This document shows, one piece after another, positions 1 through 5,220 of a DNA stretch of 7,424 nucleotides; position 1 is the stretch's first letter, and every line of letters begins with the position of its first letter. A model generated the notes under the pieces. The model worked only from the letters and a program-made list of their open reading frames with translations, did no database searches and was not told the DNA's origin. A program made the position numbers and the translations under genes. The stretch comes from Methanolinea sp. SDB (GTDB lineage: Archaea > Halobacteriota > Methanomicrobia > Methanomicrobiales > Methanospirillaceae): positions 1 through 7,424 of the forward strand of contig LKUF01000045.1 of assembly GCA_001412335.1 (NCBI GenBank), written 5' to 3'.

Positions 1-738
1 TCACAGGCGGCAAACATCATGGAGTCGCTCGAGGTGGGCACAGATCTCCTCCTGATTGACGAGGATACATCTGCCACCAATTTCATGATACGGGACCACA
101 GGATGCAGGAACTGGTAAGAAAAGATAAAGAGCCCATCACCCCCTTCATCGACCGTGCTGCCCAGATCTCGTACGAGCTCGGCGTCTCAACAGTCCTGGT
201 GATTGGGGGATCGGGAGACTATTTTGATATCGCCGATTCCGTCATCTGCATGGAAGAGTACCGCCCGCGGGACTGCACACAGGAGGCACTGGAGATTGCA
301 GCCAGGCACCGGTCGGAGAGAGCTGCCGAAGGGGGCATGAAGTTTGGAACACTCCGCCGGAGAATACCGCTTGCAGGAAGTATCAACCCGAAATTCGGCC
401 GCAGAGAGGCAAAAATATCAGGGAAAGGCACCCATTCCATCGCCTTTGGTATCCATACCATCGACCTCTCTGCAGTAGAGCAGCTGGTGGATTCAAGCCA
501 GACGGCAGCAATCGGGCAGGCCATCCACTTTGCCACCAGGTACATGGACGGGAAAAAGACCCTCTCCGAAGTCGTCTCCAGCACCTTTTCCGACATTTCC
601 CGCGGAGGCCTGGACGTCCTCGGGAGACGGGGATCACGGGATTATGCCGAATTCCGGCCACTGGATCTCGCAGCAGCAATCAACCGGTTGAGAACGCTTG
701 AAGTAATTCAGCAGTACGGGGAAAAAAGAGAACCCTGA
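1..738 (+). CDS. Predicted ABC-class ATPase, C-terminal part (PF09818-like), 5' end outside window
   Basis: The reading frame is open from the first base, so the gene begins upstream; 245 C-terminal residues are visible, ending in TGA at 736-738. The first residues, SQAANIMESLE, followed by LLLIDEDTSATNFMIRD (visible residues 16-32) are the signature-like and Walker B-like segments I recognise from the 'predicted ATPase of the ABC class' family (PF09818). The Asp-Glu-Asp at residues 20-22 would hold the magnesium-binding and catalytic acids. A VIGGSGDYFDIAD stretch and the C-terminal block with SGKGTHSIAFG and IDLSAVEQLVD also fit this family. The Walker A loop must lie outside the window. 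Family members usually exceed 500 residues, so roughly the last 45% is seen. The protein is probably cytosolic and its cellular role is not established. It stands convergent to the CBS gene, with 85 bases between them. Confidence 0.88.
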   Translation, partial: SQAANIMESLEVGTDLLLIDEDTSATNFMIRDHRMQELVRKDKEPITPFIDRAAQISYELGVSTVLVIGGSGDYFDIADSVICMEEYRPRDCTQEALEIAARHRSERAAEGGMKFGTLRRRIPLAGSINPKFGRREAKISGKGTHSIAFGIHTIDLSAVEQLVDSSQTAAIGQAIHFATRYMDGKKTLSEVVSSTFSDISRGGLDVLGRRGSRDYAEFRPLDLAAAINRLRTLEVIQQYGEKREP

Positions 739-775
739 TCAATACGAGGGCATTTTCAATGGATAAGGATTTGTA

Positions 776-802
776 TCAGAAAAACCGGAAGGGAGGTGCT
801 CC
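776..802 (-). terminator. Possible terminator of the CBS-domain gene
   Basis: Reading the minus strand past the stop at 824, a weak GGAG-CAC-CTCC hairpin (802-792) is followed by a run of five T (784-780). Archaeal transcription often stops at T-runs with little or no hairpin. The stem is only four pairs, so this is tentative. No matching T-run is seen on the plus strand for the gene ending at 738. Confidence 0.3.
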
Positions 803-823
803 AGGAACATCCCTGCACCAGAC

Positions 824-1249
824 CTAGAGCTCTGGGCTGCTCTCTCTCCCGATGATCCGTGCAATATCAGACATCTCGCGTGCGAGGAGCCGGATGAGAT
901 CATCGAGGGTGATGAGTCCGACCAGACGCTCCGCTCCGTCAATGACGGGCATTCTTCTCACCCCGGCTGTTCTCATCTCCTGTAGAGCCTCAAAGATACC
1001 GGTATCCTTCGTGATGGATTTCACTTCCCGGGTCATGATGGAACTGACCAACGCCGTGGGTTGAATGTCGCAGAGCAGCGGACCTCTCAGTGCCATGTCA
1101 CGGTCGGTGACGATTCCCACGGGTTTATGATCCTCGGTGACAATGACACACCCGATATTCTTCTCTTTCATCAACTCGGCGACGAACCGAATATGTGCAT
1201 CCGGTTTCACACTCAGGACATTCTTCTGGCAACAGGTATAAACCGACAT
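824..1249 (-). CDS. Two-CBS-domain protein
   Basis: The 141-residue protein consists of almost nothing but a tandem CBS pair. CBS1 covers about residues 1-56 and contains GIVTDRD (45-51). CBS2 covers about 67-124 and contains RRMPVID (98-104) and GLITLDDL (111-118). Such pairs form a Bateman module, which typically binds adenosine nucleotides or S-adenosylmethionine and passes energy or metabolite status to a partner. No enzymatic domain is attached, so ligand and partner are unknown. I chose the ATG at 1249 over an upstream in-frame TTG at 1276 because GGAG lies seven bases before it and a TATA box is well placed. There is no signal peptide or membrane segment. Two adjacent cysteines (6-7) near the N-terminus are a small oddity. 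It runs in the same direction as the upstream ABC operon but has its own promoter. Confidence 0.9.
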   Translation of the reverse strand: MSVYTCCQKNVLSVKPDAHIRFVAELMKEKNIGCVIVTEDHKPVGIVTDRDMALRGPLLCDIQPTALVSSIMTREVKSITKDTGIFEALQEMRTAGVRRMPVIDGAERLVGLITLDDLIRLLAREMSDIARIIGRESSPEL

Positions 1250-1256
1250 CTGTATT

Positions 1257-1293
1257 CTCCAATGACCGGTATACAATGTCCGGGAGATATAAA
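1257..1293 (-). promoter_or_regulatory. Promoter and Shine-Dalgarno site of the CBS-domain gene
   Basis: On the minus strand a TATA box, TTTATATC, occupies 1293-1286, about 40 bases before the ATG at 1249. Transcription would be expected to begin near 1264, giving a short leader that carries GGAG at 1260-1257. The position and sequence match an ordinary archaeal promoter. It lies in the 63-base gap after the permease gene, so the CBS gene can be expressed independently of the exporter. Confidence 0.6.
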
Positions 1294-1312
1294 TAGGTAT
1301 TGGCGGATCGAT

Positions 1313-2098
1313 TCAGACAATCAACCGCCTCTTCATCAGGTGAATAGATACGAAAAAGAACAGAACGGTCAGGATGGATATCCACCCGATGCTGTACAGG
1401 AAATAGGGTGAAAAAGTGGAGAGCGTGAGTGACCGGGTGACCGTGACAACCTGTGTGAGTGGGAGAAATCCCCGGGCGAAGATCTGGAGCCCTCCGGGAA
1501 GGACATCGAGGGGAAAGAAGGTCCCTGAAAAGAGGAGCATCGGTGTGATGAAGAGAAAGCTCGGATAGTTCAGGGAGTCAATGCCAGGCGTAATTGCGGT
1601 GAAACACATCGCGATGCCGGCAAAGAGGAGCCCGGCAAGGAAAGAGAATGGCAGAATAATGAGTGAGAGCGGGAGATCGACGACACCAAAGCCTATCAGC
1701 ACAACAAGCATCACGGACGAGTAGATGAAACTGCGGGTAGCCCCCCACAGGAGTTCGCCTGCTATCACTTCATCGAGTGCGAGGGGGGTGGCAATCATTG
1801 CATCAAAGGTCTTCTGGTAATACATGCGGACAAACGAAGAATAGGTGCATTCGAAGAATGCCGAGTTCATTATCGATATTGCAACCATGGCAGGGGCAAT
1901 GAACTCCACGTATGGTACCCCGTCGATCTCCCCTACAAACATCCCGAGTCCGTACCCTATAGCCAGGAGGTAAAGGATCGGCTCGACAAGTGGCGGCAGA
2001 AAATTTACCTGGTAGGTCTTGAAAAAGACATCCCAGTTCCTACGCCATACCGTCAATGCACCACGGGTTAATCTTGGGATGTATACCGATTGCGCCAT
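1313..2098 (-). CDS. ABC-2 type transporter permease (NodJ/DrrB-like)
   Basis: This 261-residue membrane protein has six predicted helices at about residues 37-56, 66-86, 117-138, 145-167, 179-198 and 233-254, the usual ABC-2 exporter layout. An amphipathic N-terminal stretch (about 10-35) comes before helix 1, and LFSGTFFPLDVLP (189-201) is the typical motif of NodJ/DrrB-type permeases. The following PLTQVV and TRSLTL region also fits. It should pair with the ATPase encoded just upstream to export a substrate across the cytoplasmic membrane. In the wider family the substrates include drugs, lipids and polysaccharides; nothing here identifies this one. Its ATG overlaps the ATPase stop by one base (TGATG, 2100-2096), so the two are probably translationally coupled. 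The length is normal and the gene appears intact. Confidence 0.9.
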   Translation of the reverse strand: MAQSVYIPRLTRGALTVWRRNWDVFFKTYQVNFLPPLVEPILYLLAIGYGLGMFVGEIDGVPYVEFIAPAMVAISIMNSAFFECTYSSFVRMYYQKTFDAMIATPLALDEVIAGELLWGATRSFIYSSVMLVVLIGFGVVDLPLSLIILPFSFLAGLLFAGIAMCFTAITPGIDSLNYPSFLFITPMLLFSGTFFPLDVLPGGLQIFARGFLPLTQVVTVTRSLTLSTFSPYFLYSIGWISILTVLFFFVSIHLMKRRLIV

Positions 2099-3066
2099 CA
2101 GTCCTTCAGGGCCCTCCCGGTCAGCTTGAGAAAGACATCTTCAAGCGATCCTCTCCGGGCGAACACATGCCCCGGATTGCAGGTATCAAAGAGGTTTTTT
2201 GCCACTTCGCGGGGATTGTCAGTAAAAATCTGGACCATATCCCCAAACACCTCGTAGGAGACCCCCATGTTCTCGATGCATGCGATAACTTCAGGAGTGT
2301 GCTCGGCCTCAACGATATCGGAACCTACGTGACCTGATATCAGGCCTGCAGGGGAACCTTCGACGAGTATCTTCCCTTCATCCATAATCACGAGCCGGTT
2401 GCAGAGGCGCTCGGCCTCTTCAAGATAATGTGTGGTGAATACAATCGTGTTTCCCTGCGCCTGCAACACCTTCAGCTTCTCCCATATGAGATGCCGTGCC
2501 TGCGGATCAAGACCGATTGTAGGCTCATCAAGCACCAGGAGATCCGGGTTGTTGATGAGGGCCCGTGCAAGGACGAGCCGCCTCTTCATCCCTCCCGAGA
2601 GCCGCTCAATCAAAACATCCCTCTTCTCCTCCAGCTGGACGAATCCGAGCAACTCCTCGATTCGCCCAGTCGCCTCTTGCTTTGGTATGCCAAAATACCG
2701 TGAATAGACCAGCAGGTTCTCAAAGCAGGTAAATTCGGTATCCAGGTTGGTCTCCTGGGGGACGACGCCAAGCCGCTTTTTTATCGATCTCTGGTATATC
2801 CCGGCTTCCCTGCCAAATACCTTCAAGGATCCCCCTGATTTTGGCGAGACACACTGAATCATCTTCATGGTGGTGGTCTTGCCGGCACCATTCGGGCCAA
2901 GGAAACCGAACACTTCACCTGGAAATACCGAGAAACTGATATCATTCACTGCAACAAATGAACCGAATGTCTTCCTGAGATCCTGTGCGTCGATTACCGG
3001 AGTCCTTGCATCCATCCCTGTATATGTGTGGTCCCTTCTCATCAACACCTTTTCGTTCCGGTTCAT
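2098..3066 (-). CDS. ABC transporter ATP-binding protein (DrrA/NodI/CcmA-like)
   Basis: All ABC ATPase motifs are present, counting from the ATG at 3066 (322 residues): Walker A GPNGAGKT (57-64), Q-loop Gln104, signature LSGGM (156-160), Walker B LLVLDEP with catalytic Glu181, D-loop GLDP (185-188) and switch His213. About 100 further residues form a C-terminal domain typical of DrrA/NodI-like exporters. It powers the permease encoded downstream. The start is uncertain. ATG 3066 lacks a Shine-Dalgarno site but overlaps the stop of an upstream mini-ORF as ATGA, which would allow coupled initiation. ATG 3042 has a close AAGGTG. ATG 3015 would begin just before the conserved VIDAQDLRKTFG. The frame stays open to a TTG at 3147 without a ribosome site. 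The residues before about 23 are not conserved family sequence. Confidence 0.92.
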   Translation of the reverse strand: MNRNEKVLMRRDHTYTGMDARTPVIDAQDLRKTFGSFVAVNDISFSVFPGEVFGFLGPNGAGKTTTMKMIQCVSPKSGGSLKVFGREAGIYQRSIKKRLGVVPQETNLDTEFTCFENLLVYSRYFGIPKQEATGRIEELLGFVQLEEKRDVLIERLSGGMKRRLVLARALINNPDLLVLDEPTIGLDPQARHLIWEKLKVLQAQGNTIVFTTHYLEEAERLCNRLVIMDEGKILVEGSPAGLISGHVGSDIVEAEHTPEVIACIENMGVSYEVFGDMVQIFTDNPREVAKNLFDTCNPGHVFARRGSLEDVFLKLTGRALKD

Positions 3067-3116
3067 GGACTGCAACCACGTGGTTTTCGAAGCGACCTGG
3101 TATCCCTTCTCTGCAT
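3063..3116 (-). CDS. Possible 17-codon leader peptide before the ABC ATPase
   Basis: An ATG at 3116 opens a 17-residue reading frame, MQRRDTRSLRKPRGCSP, which ends in TGA at 3065-3063. It is in a different frame from the ATPase. Directly before it lies AGGTGGTGATC, which matches the complement of the conserved archaeal 16S 3' end in all but one base. The TGA overlaps the ATPase ATG at 3066 as ATGA, as in translationally coupled genes. Six of the 17 residues are Arg or Lys. It may be a leader that sets translation of the exporter. Alternatively it may mark an indel that has separated the true ATPase start from its frame. I recognise no homologue. Confidence 0.4.
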   Translation of the reverse strand: MQRRDTRSLRKPRGCSP

Positions 3117-3127
3117 GATCACCACCT
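3117..3127 (-). promoter_or_regulatory. Strong Shine-Dalgarno site upstream of the mini-ORF
   Basis: The minus strand reads AGGTGGTGATC immediately before ATG 3116. Compared with AGGAGGTGATC, the expected complement of the 16S tail, only one base differs. It is the strongest ribosome site I see in the window. No ATG or GTG in the ATPase frame lies at a usable distance from it, so it points to initiation in the mini-ORF frame. Confidence 0.6.
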
Positions 3128-3142
3128 GAAAAAACGGGGAAT

Positions 3143-3156
3143 ATCAATAATTTTGC
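3143..3156. promoter_or_regulatory. AT-rich core of the divergent promoter region
   Basis: The AT-rich stretch around ATCAATAATTTT lies between the exporter operon and the AAA ATPase gene. On the minus strand AAAATTATTG is centred about 34 bases before ATG 3116, well placed as a TATA box for the exporter operon. On the plus strand the same stretch lies about 80 bases before ATG 3230. A second plus-strand candidate, CTATTTTT (3199-3206), would start transcription almost at the ATG. Which of these is used cannot be read from sequence. Confidence 0.35.
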
Positions 3157-3229
3157 AGATGGTCATTGGAAGTCATCATTTCATTCCGTAGAGACAAGCT
3201 ATTTTTCCCTTCACGAGGAATCCTAAATC

Positions 3230-4483
3230 ATGCCCATACGGGAGATTGCAGTTTCGAATTTTAAGAGTTTCCGGAAGATGGCGATAGAGCCGGACAACTT
3301 CAATATCATCATAGGATCCAACGCATCCGGAAAGTCAAATTTCATCCAGGTTTTCAAGTTCATTCGCGATATCGCCAAGTATGGCCTCAATAACGCGATT
3401 TCACTTCAGGGAGGTGTCGAATACCTGAGAAACACTATCATCGGACCTGATGAACCATTCAATTTCAGGATAGTCTACAACCTGGAAGAGAAACTCGAGG
3501 AAGTTATCGGGTTATGGAACACCATTCCCGTCTCATTCGAACCTTTTGAGATACTCTACGAATTCGAGTTGACTTTTACCGATAGTGGTGAATATTACGA
3601 GATAACCCGGGATCTCCTGGTAATCTCGGGAAATTATTTCCTCTCGGGACAACAGGCCGTAGAAGATCTGGGAGCGGGAACAATCAGCCTGACGCTCGTA
3701 GACCAGTCTATTCGGTACAGCATACACCCCCCTACCGGTCTTGACATTGGCGATGCAGATCTCTTTCCACACCTGTTCCAGAGAAAAGACCTGCCCACAG
3801 GGAGGCTGATCATGAACCAGCCGCTCAGTGTCCCCGGAATCCCCCCGATGGAATGGATCTTCCGCGGAATGAAAGTCTTCGATTTCGATCCGATGCTTCT
3901 GAAAAAAGCAGTGCCGATAATGGGGAAAACCGAGCTTGAGAAGGACGGCAGGAACCTTGCAATCGTGATAAAAAAGATCATCGACGATCCGGAAAAGAAA
4001 CGCGAGTTCTCGTTGCTGATAAAGGACATGCTCCCCTTCGTTGACGACATCGCCGTGGAAAAATTCATGGATATGTCGTTGTTTTTAAAAATGAAAGAAA
4101 TATATAGCAAAGACAAGTACCTGCCGGCATCCTTCATATCGGACGGTACGCTCAATATCTGTGCCCTGATCATCGCCCTGTATTTTGAGAACCGCCCGGT
4201 GACGGTGATCGAAGAGCCCGAGAGAAATATCCACCCCTATCTCATATCGAGATTGGTGGAGATGCTCAAGGACGCAGCCAGAAACAAGCAGATAATCATC
4301 ACCACGCACAACCCCGAGATGGTTAAAAATGTGAATATCGACGATATTCTTCTCATATCACGCGATGCAGAGGGATTTTCAAGAATATCCCGGCCGGCAA
4401 GCAAGCAGGAGATCCAGGATTTTCTGGAGAGTGAGATCGGTATCGAGGAACTTTTTATTCAGAATCTGTTGGGAATGGAATGA
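3230..4483 (+). CDS. AAA family ATPase, OLD/RecF-like (ABC-type head domain)
   Basis: The 417-residue protein opens with IREIAVSNFKSFR and Walker A GSNASGKSN (29-37), the N-terminal pattern of OLD, RecF and SMC-like ATPases. It carries DGRNLA (239-244), common in predicted ATPases of the COG4637/COG3950 kind. A signature-like SDGT (304-307), Walker B VTVIEEPE (324-331), IHP in the D-loop (334-336) and ITTH with switch His360 follow. The catalytic acid is probably Glu328 or Glu329. The middle, about 60-290, is a divergent insertion, with no long coiled coil and no TOPRIM domain fused at the C-terminus. The TOPRIM-like partner is instead the next gene, overlapping by ATGA (4480-4483). An ATP-driven DNA- or RNA-sensing module that controls the nuclease is the natural inference. 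GAGG lies 11 bases before the ATG. The ATPase family is certain; the role is not. Confidence 0.88.
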   Translation: MPIREIAVSNFKSFRKMAIEPDNFNIIIGSNASGKSNFIQVFKFIRDIAKYGLNNAISLQGGVEYLRNTIIGPDEPFNFRIVYNLEEKLEEVIGLWNTIPVSFEPFEILYEFELTFTDSGEYYEITRDLLVISGNYFLSGQQAVEDLGAGTISLTLVDQSIRYSIHPPTGLDIGDADLFPHLFQRKDLPTGRLIMNQPLSVPGIPPMEWIFRGMKVFDFDPMLLKKAVPIMGKTELEKDGRNLAIVIKKIIDDPEKKREFSLLIKDMLPFVDDIAVEKFMDMSLFLKMKEIYSKDKYLPASFISDGTLNICALIIALYFENRPVTVIEEPERNIHPYLISRLVEMLKDAARNKQIIITTHNPEMVKNVNIDDILLISRDAEGFSRISRPASKQEIQDFLESEIGIEELFIQNLLGME

Positions 4484-5016
4484 GTGATCGCAGGCTTTTC
4501 ATCTTTGTCGAAGGAAATGACGACGAGAGATTCTTCAGGAATGTCATCCGGCCGCTTTTTTTGGGCAGGTACCAGTCGGTCGAGCTCATCATGTACGCGT
4601 GCATGAAGAGCACACAGGTATGCAAATTCATAAAAACCGTCTCGTCACTTGGGCACGACTTCATCCTTGTCGCAGATATCGACGAAGCACCGGGTGTGAA
4701 GGCAAAGAAACACATTATACGACATCGTTTCTGCGCAGTTGACGATGACGACATAATGGTCATTGTAAAGGAGATAGAGAGCTGGTACCTGGCAGGTGTG
4801 GACGATCATGCCGCAGCAAGGCTTGGAGTTCATCCACCCAGGTATACCGACCAGGTCACAAAGGAGGACTTCAACCGCAGGATCCCCCGCAGGTATACAT
4901 CCCGGGTGGCCTACATGGTTGATATCCTCAACCTCTTCTCCATAGATACCGCAAAGAAAAAGAACAGGTCTTTTCTCTTCTTCATGAAGAAATACCACCT
5001 CTCCAGGAGAAAATAA
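4480..5016 (+). CDS. TOPRIM-like protein, likely nuclease partner of the upstream ATPase (DUF4276-like)
   Basis: The 178-residue product starts with a beta strand and turn, RLFIFVEGNDDERFF. Its Glu11 in EGNDDE fits the first acidic motif of a TOPRIM fold. The second motif is a hydrophobic strand ending in Asp-x-Asp (ILVADID, Asp66 and Asp68). EIESWYLAG (98-106) adds Glu98 and Glu100 at the place where DUF4276-like proteins carry a conserved acid and Trp. Together these could bind the metal ions used by OLD, Gabija and primase TOPRIM domains. The C-terminal third is basic (RRIPRRY, KKYHLSRRK) and could touch nucleic acid. Its ATG sits inside the ATPase stop (ATGA), so the two are almost certainly co-translated. 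The TOPRIM assignment rests on motif reading. It is shorter than PARIS AriB (DUF4435). Nuclease activity is inferred. Confidence 0.75.
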   Translation: MSDRRLFIFVEGNDDERFFRNVIRPLFLGRYQSVELIMYACMKSTQVCKFIKTVSSLGHDFILVADIDEAPGVKAKKHIIRHRFCAVDDDDIMVIVKEIESWYLAGVDDHAAARLGVHPPRYTDQVTKEDFNRRIPRRYTSRVAYMVDILNLFSIDTAKKKNRSFLFFMKKYHLSRRK

Positions 5017-5025
5017 TCGTTTTTT
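5000..5025 (+). terminator. Likely terminator of the ATPase-TOPRIM pair
   Basis: The small inverted repeat TCTCCAGGAGA (5000-5010) overlaps the last codons and is followed, just after the TAA, by six T (5020-5025). A T-run right after a stop codon is a typical archaeal termination signal. The hairpin itself is short. Confidence 0.45.
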
Positions 5026-5075
5026 CTCCTGCTCCCGGGGATTTTGGCCTTATGTCCGCGGCCATGAAAGTAACT

Positions 5076-5085
5076 CTTTATTATG
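5076..5085 (+). promoter_or_regulatory. Probable TATA box of the PAS sensor gene
   Basis: CTTTATTATG is the best TATA-like sequence in the 204-base gap between the TOPRIM-like gene and the PAS sensor. Transcription would start near 5105-5110, leaving an untranslated leader of about 112 bases before GTG 5221. That is long for an archaeal gene. The leader contains a palindrome and a possible short ORF. Confidence 0.4.
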
Positions 5086-5120
5086 ATAAACAACCACTAT
5101 CGTGTATTGCTGCGGGCAGT

Positions 5121-5132
5121 CTGACATGTCAG
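5121..5132. repeat. Perfect 12-base palindrome CTGACATGTCAG
   Basis: The sequence is identical to its own reverse complement over 12 bases. It lies about 15 bases downstream of the expected transcription start, a place where a repressor could bind. Perfect 12-base palindromes occur by chance about once in 4,000 positions, so one in this gap is suggestive only. Confidence 0.35.
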
Positions 5133-5220
5133 GGGGATTTCCATTGATGACACCCGCTGGGGAAGATAGGGTGGCTTTCGGTTTCGGTTCAGCATCTCCT
5201 CCCTGCACTGGGGGATTCTT

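Noticed and set aside
759..827. 22-codon plus-strand ORF with GAGGG eight bases upstream, in the gap after the PF09818-like gene
   Set aside because: It runs into the stop codon of the convergent CBS gene and overlaps its probable terminator. Its composition is unremarkable and I recognise no family; one weak ribosome site is not enough.
1250..1276. Nine-residue N-terminal extension of the CBS protein to a TTG start
   Set aside because: ATG 1249 has GGAG seven bases upstream, and the promoter would start transcription inside the extension.
3067..3147. Longer N-terminus of the ABC ATPase starting at TTG 3147
   Set aside because: There is no ribosome site before the TTG, it overlaps the presumed TATA box, and the added residues are not part of any ABC domain.
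3634..4173. Long 179-codon open frame antisense to the AAA ATPase gene
   Set aside because: The plus-strand frame here is a clear ATPase family member. The antisense frame has no recognisable domain or ribosome site and is a by-product of codon use.
5064..5147. 27-codon plus-strand ORF whose stop overlaps ATG 5147 as TGATG
   Set aside because: It has no ribosome site, and the likely TATA box for the PAS gene lies inside it, so it would not be on that transcript.
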